A DNA stretch of 64,000 bases from UBA10649 sp965278965 (lineage in GTDB: Bacteria; Actinomycetota; Actinomycetes; S36-B12): contig OZ257127.1 in assembly GCA_965278965.1 (NCBI GenBank), positions 2,418,001 to 2,482,000 of the forward strand. The letters are read 5' to 3'. This document shows positions 1 through 9,005 of the stretch, one piece after another. The position numbers were made by a program, and so were the translations under genes. The stretch's first letter is position 1, and every line of letters starts with the position of its first letter. The notes below the pieces were generated by a model that saw only the letters and a list, made by a program, of their open reading frames with translations, was not told where the DNA came from and did not search any database.

Positions 1-1
1 G

Positions 2-448
2 CTGACGGACGTGCTCATCGCGGTGATCACGCTGGCGAACACCTACGCCGCCTTCCGACTCGTCGCCGACATCATCGACGGTTCGTCGTTCGCCCAGCCG
101 CGCGAGCTGCTGTACGCGGGGGCAGCCGTGTGGCTGACGAACGTCGTCGCGTTCGCGCTGTGGTACTGGGACCTGGACCGGGGCGGCGCGGCCGAACGGG
201 CGCGAGGGACGGCCCGGACCCCGGCGTTCATCTTCCCGGAGATGCAGCACACGGACCACGTGCGACCTGACTGGCAGCCGGCGTTCGTCGACTACCTCTC
301 CTTCTCGTTCGCGACGGCGACGGCGTTCAGCCCGACGGACGTCTCGGCGATCAAGCCGTGGGCGAAACTCCTCGCCGTGTGCGAGGCACTCGTGTCGCTC
401 GCGCTCGCGGCCCTGGTCATAGCCCGGGCGATCAACGTCCTCACCTAG
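2..448 (+). CDS. Conserved integral membrane protein, 5' end cut by window edge
   Basis: The reading frame is open from the first complete codon, so the gene begins before the window; 148 codons are visible. At least three hydrophobic segments can be seen, near visible residues 5-25, 37-56 and 120-145. Between the last two lies a short hydrophobic stretch rich in Phe, Thr and Ala that ends in FSPTD, resembling the re-entrant pore region of small channel-like membrane proteins. That comparison is an inference and I cannot name the family. The gene ends 92 nt before the SulP start, and a TANNNT box for SulP lies between them, so the two are probably separate transcription units. Confidence 0.7.
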   Translation: MTDVLIAVITLANTYAAFRLVADIIDGSSFAQPRELLYAGAAVWLTNVVAFALWYWDLDRGGAAERARGTARTPAFIFPEMQHTDHVRPDWQPAFVDYLSFSFATATAFSPTDVSAIKPWAKLLAVCEALVSLALAALVIARAINVLT

Positions 449-540
449 GCGGGGTGATTCGGCGCGGCCGCTTGCCCGGTTCGTCCCACACCGTGCCAGA
501 AACGGCTAGCGTCGCCCCCGGTCCGAGCCCGGGAGGCACC

Positions 541-2250
541 ATGTCGCTGCTCACCGCACTGCGTCCGGAGTGGACACGCGGCTATGACCGGGCGTGGTTC
601 ATGCCCGACGTCATCGCCGGCGTGACGCTGTCGGCGATCGCGATCCCGGAGGTCATGGGCTACACCTCGATCTCGCAGACGCCCATCGTCACCGGCCTGT
701 ACACCGTCATCTTCCCGACGATGCTGTTCGTGCTGCTGGGGTCCTCGCGGATGCTCGTCGTCGGCGCGGACTCCGCGACCGCCGCGCTGCTGGCCGCTGG
801 GCTGGCGGGCGCTGCGATCACCGGAGTGACGCCCGGCTCCCAGCAGTGGCTCGCCTACATGTCGGTCATCGCCCTCATGTGCGGCTGCCTCCTGGTGATC
901 GCCCGGGTGTTCCGGCTCGGCTTCCTCGGCGACTTCCTGTCCGCATCCGTCCTCATCGGCTTCCTCACCGGTGTCGGCGTCCAGGTCCTGACCGGACAGA
1001 TCCCGGACATGCTCGGAGTGCCGAAGGGCACGGGCTCGTGGTTCGAGCAGCAGTGGACGATGATCACCTCGATCCCTGACGCGAACTTGCCCACGGTCGG
1101 CTTCGCGGTCGCGTCGCTCGCGCTGATCTTCGGCTTCAAGAAGTTCATGCCGAAGGTGCCCGGCGCGCTCGTCGCCGTCATCGGGTCGATCATCGTGTCC
1201 GCTGCCATTGACGCGCAGGCCGACGGCGTCGACGTCGTCGGTGCCGTGCAGGGCGGCTTCCCGCCGATCGGCCTGCCCGAGGGCATGACCTGGACCGACA
1301 TCACCGACAACTTCGCGACGCTCATCGCGATCGCGTTCTCCTGCTTCGTCCTGATCATCGCGCAGAGCGCAGCGACCTCCCGCAGCTTCGCGATGAAGCA
1401 TGGCCAGAAGGTCGACATCAACCGCGACATCGTCGGGCTCTCGGGGGCCAACTTCGCCGCCGGCCTGTCCGGCACGTTCGTCGTCAACGGGAGCCCGACG
1501 AAGACGCAGATCCTGGAGGAGCAGAAGGGCCGCACGCAGCTGGCCAACCTGACGATGTCGCTCGTCGTGCTGCTGTTCACGATGTTCTTCACGACGCTGC
1601 TGACCGACATGCCGAAGGCCGTGCTCGGCGCGATCGTCTTCGTCATCGGCTACGACCTCGTCGACATCGCCGGGCTGAAGGGCGTCCTGCGAATCAACCG
1701 GGCCGAGTTCGTGATCGCCGTCATCACAGCGGTCGTCGTGTGCGCAGTCGGCGTCGAGCAAGGCATCATCCTGGCGATCGTCGTGTCGATCCTGGACATC
1801 ATCCGCCGGCAGTACCTGCCCAAGGACTACGTCGTGAAGTTCACGGGAGACGAACCGACGTACGTCAAGATGAAGCCCGGCACCGAGAGCGCCCCGGGAC
1901 TGATCATCTTCCGGTACGACGCCGAGCTGTTCTACGCCAACGTCAACCGCTACGTCGACGACGTCGAGGCCCTCATCGAGGCCGCCCCCGATCCGGTGGA
2001 GTGGCTCGTCGTCGATGTGTCCAGCATCGACACCGTCGACTACTCCGCGGGCAAGGCGCTCTCGGGCCTGCTGGACTACCTCGAGCACCGCAAGATCACG
2101 GTGGCGCTCGCACGGGTGGACACCGGCCTTCGAGCGACGCTCGAGGAGTTCGGCATCGTGAGCCGGATCGGCGAGGACCACCTGTACGGCAACCTGGTCG
2201 ACGCCTACACCGCGTTCGAAGCTCGTCCGAAGACCGCCGGCACCACCTGA
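541..2250 (+). CDS. SulP-family anion transporter with C-terminal STAS domain
   Basis: A 569-residue protein with SulP architecture: a hydrophobic core of many membrane segments (about residues 20-420) followed by a cytoplasmic STAS domain (about 440-560). SulP proteins move sulfate, bicarbonate or other small anions across the membrane, often with Na+ or H+; the substrate cannot be read from the sequence. The conserved N-terminal stretch with AIPEVMGY, which precedes the substrate-site helix, is present, and the STAS domain carries the DVSSIDTVD loop. The ATG at 541 is chosen over longer frames because GGGAGG lies 5-10 nt upstream and the SulP N-terminus begins there. A TAGCGT -10-like box at 507-512 gives a leader of about 20 nt. 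Confidence 0.93.
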   Translation: MSLLTALRPEWTRGYDRAWFMPDVIAGVTLSAIAIPEVMGYTSISQTPIVTGLYTVIFPTMLFVLLGSSRMLVVGADSATAALLAAGLAGAAITGVTPGSQQWLAYMSVIALMCGCLLVIARVFRLGFLGDFLSASVLIGFLTGVGVQVLTGQIPDMLGVPKGTGSWFEQQWTMITSIPDANLPTVGFAVASLALIFGFKKFMPKVPGALVAVIGSIIVSAAIDAQADGVDVVGAVQGGFPPIGLPEGMTWTDITDNFATLIAIAFSCFVLIIAQSAATSRSFAMKHGQKVDINRDIVGLSGANFAAGLSGTFVVNGSPTKTQILEEQKGRTQLANLTMSLVVLLFTMFFTTLLTDMPKAVLGAIVFVIGYDLVDIAGLKGVLRINRAEFVIAVITAVVVCAVGVEQGIILAIVVSILDIIRRQYLPKDYVVKFTGDEPTYVKMKPGTESAPGLIIFRYDAELFYANVNRYVDDVEALIEAAPDPVEWLVVDVSSIDTVDYSAGKALSGLLDYLEHRKITVALARVDTGLRATLEEFGIVSRIGEDHLYGNLVDAYTAFEARPKTAGTT

Positions 2251-2272
2251 GCGGTCGGCGCGGGCGGGCGTG

Positions 2273-3955
2273 CTAGCCCGTTGTCGGTGCGGTGGTCGTC
2301 GCGGTCGGCACGACGATGCTGTCCGCGGTGCGGCAGGTGTCACCGGCGCAGGCGCGCAGCGCCTGCAGCTGCGAGTACAGGCCCGCGACGAGCGTCGGAT
2401 CCGCAGTCGACACGATGTTGTGCATCTCGTCCGGATCGGCGGTGAGGTCGTAGAGCTCACGCTCGCCGTCGCGGTACACGACGAACAGGTAGTCCTCGCT
2501 GCGAAGCGCAGCGAACTGCGGCGGCGCATCCGGCTGGTAGTCCGGGTCAGACGGTCCCGACTTGCCCAGGCTCTCGGAGAGAACGGCGTTGCGCCACGTC
2601 GGCGGAACCTGCCCGCCGGACGAGATGATCCCGGTCAAGGACCGTCCGTCGACCCAGGTCGGCGCCGACGTCCCCATCGCCTCGGTGATGGTCGGCCCGA
2701 GGTCGATCGTCGACGTCATCGCGTCGACGCGCGCGCCGGGCGTGATGCCGGGGCCCAGTACGACCATCGGGACGACGGTGTCCTCGTGGAAGGCAGTGCG
2801 CTTGCCCTTCGACATCCGGTGCGAGGCGACGTGGTAGCCGTTGTCGGACGTCACGATGATCAAGGTGTCGTCGGTGTGGCCCGTCGCCTCGAGCGTCGAG
2901 CGGACGGCGTCAACGGAGTCGGCGACGGACTCTGCCGACTGGGCGCGCTGGCGCCACAGGGAGTCCAGCTTCGCCAGGCGCCACGCCGGGAGCGGCTTCA
3001 GGGACTTCAGCCACGACGGCTCGTTCGTGCCGTACGTGTTGTAGTTGGCAGAGCGCGGGGCGACTGTGGCCGCGTGGGAGCCCTTGTTCCGCTCGGCGAC
3101 GGGGGACGGGTTGTGCGGGTTGTACGTCGCGAGCTCGAGGAAGAAGCCGTCGGGGGCGGTACGGATGAAGTCCGTGGCGTTCTGGGTGAGCACGTCGTTG
3201 AGGAAGTCGCCCGGCTTGCTGCCGTAGCGCTTCAGCTTGCCGTTGTCGTTGAGCACGTAGTCGTAGCCCGTGTAGGAGTCGCCGCGGGACACGGGCACCA
3301 CCCAGTCCGACCAGCCCGGCGGCACGTACTTCGACTGCTTCGGCGTGGCGGGGTAGTCGTTGAGGAACTTGCCCACGAGTGCGGTCGTCACTCCCGCGTT
3401 GCTCAACCACACGGGCAGGCAGTCGTTCTCCTCGCCCTGGGCCTGAAACGTCGGCCAACCACCGCCGGAGATCGCCAGGTTCGAGACGACGTGGTGGTTG
3501 TGCAGGTACTGGCTGCGCAGGATCGACGTGCGCGACGGGCAGCACAGGGAGTCCGTGACCGTGTGGTTCGTGAACGTCATGCCCTGGTCCTGCAGCGCCT
3601 GGAGCCTCGGGACCTGGTTGAACAGCTCCCAGTCGAGGTCGTCGGCGAGGATAAGGACGACGTTGCGGATGCCGGGGAGGGCGCCGAGGCCGGTCGTGTC
3701 GGCGGCGGTCGCCGTTGTCGGCGACGGGGTCGCAGCGGGATCGGCGGATACCGAGGCTGCGGGGGCCGCACCCAGGGTGATCGGGGCGGCCGACGCGGCC
3801 GGGCCGGTGGCCGGATCCGTCGTCGCTGTCTGTGCCGCGGACGGCGTGGTCACGCTGGCGAGCAGGACGATGCCGGCGAGGACCGCGAGGGCGGTCAGGG
3901 CCGCCGTGGCGGCGGACAGCAGGCGGCGCGTGCTGGGCGCGTCGGGAGCTTTCAT
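2273..3955 (-). CDS. Secreted arylsulfatase-family sulfatase
   Basis: A 560-residue sulfatase with an N-terminal signal/anchor (hydrophobic residues 17-35) and an Ala/Thr/Pro-rich linker to about residue 90. The catalytic domain starts at NVVLILADDLDW, where D105-D106 are the expected calcium ligands. The formylglycine motif is C138-x-P140-S141-R142, so Cys138 is the residue that a formylglycine-generating enzyme would oxidise. The sequence resembles N-acetylglucosamine-6-sulfatase/heparan-type sulfatases, but the substrate is unproven. It removes sulfate esters outside the cytoplasm. Its ATG overlaps the stop of the MFS gene (3952) by 4 nt, so the two are translationally coupled. The nearby SulP transporter could take up released sulfate, which is an inference from proximity. 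Confidence 0.92.
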   Translation of the reverse strand: MKAPDAPSTRRLLSAATAALTALAVLAGIVLLASVTTPSAAQTATTDPATGPAASAAPITLGAAPAASVSADPAATPSPTTATAADTTGLGALPGIRNVVLILADDLDWELFNQVPRLQALQDQGMTFTNHTVTDSLCCPSRTSILRSQYLHNHHVVSNLAISGGGWPTFQAQGEENDCLPVWLSNAGVTTALVGKFLNDYPATPKQSKYVPPGWSDWVVPVSRGDSYTGYDYVLNDNGKLKRYGSKPGDFLNDVLTQNATDFIRTAPDGFFLELATYNPHNPSPVAERNKGSHAATVAPRSANYNTYGTNEPSWLKSLKPLPAWRLAKLDSLWRQRAQSAESVADSVDAVRSTLEATGHTDDTLIIVTSDNGYHVASHRMSKGKRTAFHEDTVVPMVVLGPGITPGARVDAMTSTIDLGPTITEAMGTSAPTWVDGRSLTGIISSGGQVPPTWRNAVLSESLGKSGPSDPDYQPDAPPQFAALRSEDYLFVVYRDGERELYDLTADPDEMHNIVSTADPTLVAGLYSQLQALRACAGDTCRTADSIVVPTATTTAPTTG

Positions 3956-5229
3956 GCGGCGGCGGGCTTCCGTTTCAGTGTCTCGGGCATCTTGACGACC
4001 AATGTAACTGCTGCCAAGGTCACGACCGCGCCCGCGGCGAACGCCCAGTCGAAGTCCAGCGTGTCGATCAGCGCGCCCGCCACGAGTGGTCCGACGATCG
4101 CGCCGATGTCCGAGGTCATCTGGAACGTGGCGACCACGATGCCGCCGCGGCGGCCGCCCATGATGTCGCCGATCACAGCGGCCGGGGCGGAGCCGAGGAA
4201 TGCGCCGGCCGCCCCCTGAACCGCCATGGCCACGAGGAACAGGACCGTTCCCCAGACGGCGGCCGTCCCCCAGCCGTTCGCGGCGGCATCGGCGGCGGTG
4301 AGGACGAGCATCCCGACGCCGGTCCCGATGGTGCCGAAGAGAAGCGCGCGGCGGCGGCCGGTGGTGTCGGCCATGCGCCCGGCCGGCAGGAGCAGCGCCG
4401 CCTGGAAGGCCGCCGCGACGAGGAAGCCGATCCCCGACAGTGACGCACCGCGCTGGAGGCCCTCGGTGACGAACAGGGGGATCGCTGACGACCGCATGCC
4501 GAAGACGACGAAGCCGGCGACGAAGTTCACCCCTAGTGCAGCGCGGTACGCCGGCTCACGCAGCGCGGACCGTAGTTGCTCGAGCTTCTTCTCGTCGCCC
4601 TGCGCAACGGCGTGCTCGCGCTCGTGCAGCCGGCTCCGGGCGAGGAAGACCAGGGCCACGGCGGTCGCCAGGAGCAGGGTCCCGGCGTAGACGAAGAACG
4701 GCGCCCGGATCGACCAGGCGACGACGAGCCCGCCGACCGCCGGACCGGCGACGCCGCCGAGGAGGAAGCCACCTTGGAACGCGGCGGATGCGCGGCCGCG
4801 CTGGTCGGAGTCGACGACCCGCAGCAGCAGCGCCATCGCCGAGACCGTGAACATCGCCGAGCCGAAGCCGCCGAGGCCACGCAGCACGATGAGCTGCGTG
4901 TAGTCCTGCGATAGGCCCGCCGCCGCGCTCGATCCGGCGACGACGAGCAGGCCGGATGCCATCGTCGCCCGCTCACCGACCCGGTCGACGAGCCCGCCGG
5001 CGATCGGAGCTGTGACGAAGCGCACGAGCGCGAACGCCGAGATGACCGCGCTCGCCTGCAGGTTCGTGACGTCGAACTGGCGCGCGAACACCGGCAGGGC
5101 CGGCGCGAGGATGCCGAAGCCGAGGGCGACGCAGAAGGCGACGGCGGAGAGAGCGGCGACCTCGGGAGGCAGCCCGGACAGGAGCGGGGTGCGGCGAGCC
5201 GCACGGCCCAGGCCTCGGCCGGGGCTCAC
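3952..5229 (-). CDS. MFS transporter
   Basis: A major facilitator protein of about 425 residues with roughly 12 hydrophobic segments. The loop after helix 2 (DRVGERATM) matches the MFS A-motif position, which suggests a drug- or metabolite-exporter type; the substrate is unknown. I chose the GTG at 5229 because the frame upstream to 5286 encodes an Arg/Pro/Gly-rich stretch unlike an MFS N-terminus and would overlap the start of the divergent gene at 5285. No strong Shine-Dalgarno is visible at either start. It is first in a two-gene operon with the sulfatase. Confidence 0.88.
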   Translation of the reverse strand: MSPGRGLGRAARRTPLLSGLPPEVAALSAVAFCVALGFGILAPALPVFARQFDVTNLQASAVISAFALVRFVTAPIAGGLVDRVGERATMASGLLVVAGSSAAAGLSQDYTQLIVLRGLGGFGSAMFTVSAMALLLRVVDSDQRGRASAAFQGGFLLGGVAGPAVGGLVVAWSIRAPFFVYAGTLLLATAVALVFLARSRLHEREHAVAQGDEKKLEQLRSALREPAYRAALGVNFVAGFVVFGMRSSAIPLFVTEGLQRGASLSGIGFLVAAAFQAALLLPAGRMADTTGRRRALLFGTIGTGVGMLVLTAADAAANGWGTAAVWGTVLFLVAMAVQGAAGAFLGSAPAAVIGDIMGGRRGGIVVATFQMTSDIGAIVGPLVAGALIDTLDFDWAFAAGAVVTLAAVTLVVKMPETLKRKPAAA

Positions 5230-5284
5230 GCTGCCTGGGGACGGGGAACGGCGCCTGTCACCGCAGCAGCCTATCCTCCGCTGC

Positions 5285-5758
5285 ATGTCAGCCAGCGCCG
5301 TCTACGCCGCGGAGGACCAGTGGTCCGCGGTGCTCGACCGCGGTGGCGTCGTGGAGTTCTTCGGGTCCGTGCTGGACGTCCCGGCGCAGCGCCGGTTCGC
5401 CGATGTCGCGTCCGTGCAGGCGTACTGCGACGCCGTGCTGGCGCGGCCGGCCGTCCGCGGGGCGTACCCGGCGAGCGGTCCGGTCCGGGTCCGGGAACGG
5501 GCCGGGCAGCAGCGCGCCCACTACGAGTCCGCGAGGGCCACGATCGCGGTGCCGCTGCGGACGCACTGGGCCGGCCGCGAGGCCGTCGTGCTGCACGAGC
5601 TCGCGCACCACGTTGCGCCGGCAACGGCGTCCGGGTCGGCGGCGTGGCATGGTGCCGGCTTCCGCTCGGCGATGGACGTGCTCGTGCGCGACGTCCTCGG
5701 CGACGCCGCGGCGCTGCTCCTCCGGGCCGGCTATGACGCGGCGGGGGTAGGCCCGTGA
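5285..5758 (+). CDS. Putative zinc metallohydrolase, TIGR04338 family
   Basis: A 157-residue protein with a zinc-metallopeptidase motif, H104-E-L-A-H108, and a likely third ligand at H122 (WHGAGF). Length and layout fit the actinobacterial TIGR04338 family of SprT-like putative metallohydrolases; no substrate is known. There is no signal peptide, so it is cytoplasmic. A TATCCT box at 5272-5277 ends 7 nt before the ATG, which points to a leaderless transcript and supports this start. The next gene is the DUF2786 protein, a pairing I also associate with mycobacterial genomes; a shared role is not established. Confidence 0.85.
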   Translation: MSASAVYAAEDQWSAVLDRGGVVEFFGSVLDVPAQRRFADVASVQAYCDAVLARPAVRGAYPASGPVRVRERAGQQRAHYESARATIAVPLRTHWAGREAVVLHELAHHVAPATASGSAAWHGAGFRSAMDVLVRDVLGDAAALLLRAGYDAAGVGP

Positions 5759-5810
5759 GGACGCGAGGAGTGAGCGCAGCGAGCCCCGGAGCGGTCGAAC
5801 AGGTGGGCCC

Positions 5811-6632
5811 GTGACGGCGACCTTGGACCGGATCGCCGCGCTCCTGGCGAAGGCCGAGCGGACCGACAACGAGGCCGAGGCCGACGCCTATCTCATGAAG
5901 GCCCAGACGCTGGCCACGCTTGCGAGCGTGGACCTGGCGGTCGCGCGGGCCCGCACCGCCCATCGGGAGGGGCGCCACCAGCCGGTCGCGCGGACGACGA
6001 CGATCGGCGAGAAGGCTCGCCGCGCCAACCCGCACCTGATCGCGTTGTTCGTCGCGGTCGCGCACGCGAACGATGTCAAGGTCGACGTCGCGGCGAACTC
6101 GACCTACGTCATCGGCTACGGGCTCCCGGAGGACCTCGACGCGGCGGAGGCCATCTTCGGCTCCCTCGCGGTGCACATGGTTCACGCGGGCCAGGGGTTC
6201 GTCGGCGCCCGCGCGTGGGTCGGTGAGCGGTACGTCGCCGTCGTGTCGGGGCGCCGGACCTCGCGGGTCCACACCGCGCAGACGGCCCGGGCCGGCTTCT
6301 ACCGGGCGTATGTCGCGCGCATCTCGGAGCGGCTCGAGCAGGCCCGCCAGGAGGCGGTCGCCCGCGCCGTCGACGCCGACCGCGGGCGCGGCAGTGATGC
6401 GGTAGCCGGTGCGCCGACGTCGGGGGTCGCGCTGGTGCTGAAGCGGAAGTCCGCGCAGGTCGACGACTTCCACCGGCGCACGTCCTCGGCCCGCGGGTCG
6501 TGGGGCGGATACGCCGGGGGCGTTCGATCGGCGTCGGGCTCCGCCGCGCAGGCAGGCCGGCAGGCGGCGTCGCGGGCACGGCTCACGGTGCAGCACGGCC
6601 TGCCGGGGCCGGCGTCCGCGGTCGGCGGCTAG
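5811..6632 (+). CDS. DUF2786 domain protein
   Basis: A 273-residue cytoplasmic protein. The N-terminal 40 residues (RIAALLAKAERT, then a helix with EAEADAYLMKAQTL) are the DUF2786 signature. The middle part is a conserved mixed alpha/beta region, and the last 70 residues are Gly/Ser/Arg-rich and low in complexity. Function is unknown. It follows the TIGR04338 metallohydrolase by 52 nt on the same strand and may be co-transcribed. The GTG at 5811 is the first start that keeps the DUF2786 helix intact. Its stop overlaps the stop of the converging collagen-like gene, so there is no room for a terminator between them. Confidence 0.85.
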   Translation: MTATLDRIAALLAKAERTDNEAEADAYLMKAQTLATLASVDLAVARARTAHREGRHQPVARTTTIGEKARRANPHLIALFVAVAHANDVKVDVAANSTYVIGYGLPEDLDAAEAIFGSLAVHMVHAGQGFVGARAWVGERYVAVVSGRRTSRVHTAQTARAGFYRAYVARISERLEQARQEAVARAVDADRGRGSDAVAGAPTSGVALVLKRKSAQVDDFHRRTSSARGSWGGYAGGVRSASGSAAQAGRQAASRARLTVQHGLPGPASAVGG

Positions 6633-7654
6633 CGCGAGCCTTTCTTTCCGCCGGCCGTCACGGACACGGCGACGAGCGCACCCGACGCGGAGGTGCCACC
6701 TCCGGACGCGGAGCACGACACGGCGACGGCCTCAGTGCCGGACACGATGCCGACCAGCGACAGGCTGGCCGACCACTCGGCCTCACCCCGCGGCAGCGTG
6801 GTGCGGGCAGCGATGCCGGCGCGAGGGGTGAGCTCGCAGGCGACGCTCTGGTCGTCCTCGGAGCCCTTGCGGGTGACCGTGACCGTCGCCGTCACGGCGT
6901 AGGCGGACTCCGGGTCCAGCCCGGTCGCGGCGACGACCTCGCCGGCCCCGCCCTTGCCGGGCAGCTCGATGTCAGATCCCTCGGCCGACAGCGCGGCAGA
7001 AGCGCCGGCGGGTCCGGGTTGGCCCTGCGGTCCGGGCTCGCCGGGTGCACCCGGTTCGCCCGGAGCGCCAGGCGGTCCGGGCAGGCCTTCCGAGCCGGGC
7101 ACTCCGGGTTCGCCGGGCAGTCCTGGTGGTCCTTGTGGCCCGGCTTCGCCAGGGGCGCCTGGTTGGCCAGGTGCCCCTGGCTCTCCGGGCTGTCCTGGCA
7201 GTCCGGGCGGACCTTCCGACCCGGGCTCGCCGGGCGCTCCAGGAGCCCCGGACGGTCCCGGGGCACCCGGCGCCCCAGCGGTCCCGACTCCACCCGTAGG
7301 TCCTGGCGGTCCTGCCGGTCCCGTTGCTCCCTGCGGACCCGCTGGGCCTTGCGGTCCCTGCGCGCCGGTACCGCCGCCGTTTGCGCCCGGCGCCCCGGCC
7401 GGCCCCGCCGGACCCGAAGGCCCGGCCGGCCCGGCGGGCAGCACGACGGCGATCTCCTTGGGACGGCACGGCGTGTCGGCGGGCCGGGCGCGCATGAACC
7501 CGCGCGCGTCCACGCACACCCGGACCACGGTGGCCTTCGCCGGCCTCGCAGACGGCCCCGACGATGCCCATGCCGGCACGCCCGCGAGGCCCGCGACTGC
7601 TACGACCGCGGCGGTACCGAGGCCGAAGGCCCGAGCGGACGGTCGTGGCAGCAT
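6629..7654 (-). CDS. Secreted collagen-like protein
   Basis: A 341-residue protein in three parts: a signal peptide (residues 7-31, ending near PAWASS), a short domain with two Cys (47 and 63), then about 47 Gly-X-Y triplets from residue 75 to about 219 with one 1-residue interruption after GANGGG, and a C-terminal domain of about 120 residues ending KKGSR. The triplets are rich in GAP, GEP, GPA and GPQ, so a bacterial collagen triple helix is expected. No LPxTG anchor or membrane segment follows, so it is probably secreted. The ATG at 7654 starts directly before the signal peptide; a TACGTT box lies about 40 nt upstream. The role is unknown; such proteins act in adhesion or as structural filaments. 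Confidence 0.88.
   Translation of the reverse strand: MLPRPSARAFGLGTAAVVAVAGLAGVPAWASSGPSARPAKATVVRVCVDARGFMRARPADTPCRPKEIAVVLPAGPAGPSGPAGPAGAPGANGGGTGAQGPQGPAGPQGATGPAGPPGPTGGVGTAGAPGAPGPSGAPGAPGEPGSEGPPGLPGQPGEPGAPGQPGAPGEAGPQGPPGLPGEPGVPGSEGLPGPPGAPGEPGAPGEPGPQGQPGPAGASAALSAEGSDIELPGKGGAGEVVAATGLDPESAYAVTATVTVTRKGSEDDQSVACELTPRAGIAARTTLPRGEAEWSASLSLVGIVSGTEAVAVSCSASGGGTSASGALVAVSVTAGGKKGSR
6998..7432 (-). repeat. Gly-X-Y coding repeat of the collagen-like protein
   Basis: About 47 imperfect 9-bp units, each beginning with a Gly codon, make a 435-bp low-complexity GC-rich tract. Such tracts can gain or lose units by slippage, so length may vary among strains (inference). Confidence 0.85.
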
Positions 7655-7783
7655 GAGGACTCCGAGGCTCGGCGTTGCGGCGTTGGATGCGATGAACGTA
7701 GGCGACGCCGCGCCTGGTTCGGACGATTCGTGAGGCCCGGCTCGGCGCGTCCGATCGCCCGGGCGCAGTGGGAGGATCACCGC

Positions 7784-8998
7784 ATGCCCGAGACCTCCGT
7801 GACGGTCCCCGATATCGAGCGCGCCGCGACCGTCCTCGAGGGCGTCATCCGTGAGCTGCCGCTGGCCGGGGCGCAGTGGCTGGACCTGCTCGTCGGCGGC
7901 GAGGTACGGCTCGTCACCGAGAACTTGCAGCGGGCGGGGTCGTTCAAGATCCGCGGGGCGTACAACCGGATCCAGTCGCTCACGCCCGAGGAGCGCGCAC
8001 GAGGCGTCGTCGCCGCCAGCGCCGGCAACCACGCGCAGGGCGTTGCCGTCGCCGCCCAGCTGCTCGGCGTCCACGCGACCGTCTTCATGGCCGAGGGGGC
8101 GACGATCCCCAAGGTTCAGGCCACGCTCGGCTACGGCGCCGAGGTCCGTTTCCACGGTCGTTCGGTCGACGAAGCGCTCGCCGCGGCGGAGGACTTCTCG
8201 CGCACGACGGGCGCGGTACTGATCCATCCCTTCGACAACGTCGATGTCGTCGCCGGCCAGGGGACGGTCGGCCTCGAGCTGGTCCAGAAGATGCCCCAGG
8301 TCCGCACGGTCGTGGTGCCGGCCGGCGGCGGCGGGCTGCTCGCGGGTATCGCCGTCGCCGTGAAGGCGCACGATCCGACGATCGCGGTCATCGGCGTTCA
8401 GGCCGAGCAGGTCGCCGCGTACCCGCCGTCCCTCGCTGCCGGTTCGCCGACGGCGCTCGGGTCGATGCCGACGATGGCCGACGGCATCGCCGTGGGGCGA
8501 CCGGGAGACGTGCCGTTCGCGATCGTCCGAGACCTCGTCGACGAGATCCGGACCGTCAGCGAGGACGAGGTGTCGCGCGCCGTCCTGCTCCTGCTCGAGC
8601 GAGCAAAGCTGGTGGTCGAGCCCGCCGGCGCGGCCGCGGCAGCCGAGGTCATCGCCCGGCCGCACGCCGTCGAGGCGCCGGTGGCGATCGTGCTCTCCGG
8701 CGGCAACGTCGACTCGTTGGTGCTGCTGCGGATCATCCGCCATGGACTGGCTGCCGCCGGGCGGTATCTCACGGTCGCCGTACGCACCGCCGACCGTCCG
8801 GGGTCGCTGGCCCGGCTGCTGTCGGATGTCCAGTCGCTGCACGCGAACGTCGTCGACATCGAGCATCACCGCGACGACGCCGCACTCGGGGTGGACGAGG
8901 TCGACATCCTCATCCACGTCGAGACCCGCGGCCCGGACCACTGCCGCACCCTCCTGGAGGAGCTGGGCCGTCGCGGCTACCGCGTGCGCGAGCGCTGA
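7784..8998 (+). CDS. ilvA: Threonine ammonia-lyase with C-terminal ACT domain
   Basis: A 404-residue PLP enzyme that deaminates threonine to 2-oxobutanoate, the first step toward isoleucine. The PLP lysine is K55 in SFKIRGAYN, the Ser/Asn substrate loop is SAGNHAQG, and the glycine-rich phosphate loop is GGGGLLAG. The last 75 residues form an ACT domain. The length matches the shorter catabolic/TdcB-type or actinobacterial IlvA with a single ACT domain, so feedback by isoleucine or another ligand is possible but not shown. GGAGGA lies 8 nt before the ATG. An ilvA gene close to greA and mca is a common actinobacterial arrangement. Confidence 0.93.
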   Translation: MPETSVTVPDIERAATVLEGVIRELPLAGAQWLDLLVGGEVRLVTENLQRAGSFKIRGAYNRIQSLTPEERARGVVAASAGNHAQGVAVAAQLLGVHATVFMAEGATIPKVQATLGYGAEVRFHGRSVDEALAAAEDFSRTTGAVLIHPFDNVDVVAGQGTVGLELVQKMPQVRTVVVPAGGGGLLAGIAVAVKAHDPTIAVIGVQAEQVAAYPPSLAAGSPTALGSMPTMADGIAVGRPGDVPFAIVRDLVDEIRTVSEDEVSRAVLLLLERAKLVVEPAGAAAAAEVIARPHAVEAPVAIVLSGGNVDSLVLLRIIRHGLAAAGRYLTVAVRTADRPGSLARLLSDVQSLHANVVDIEHHRDDAALGVDEVDILIHVETRGPDHCRTLLEELGRRGYRVRER

Positions 8999-9005
8999 CG
9001 CGAGG

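Noticed and set aside
6998..7432. The Gly-X-Y tract as a CRISPR array or minisatellite with its own function
   Set aside because: The 9-bp units keep a single reading frame after a signal peptide, so the repeat is explained by protein coding.
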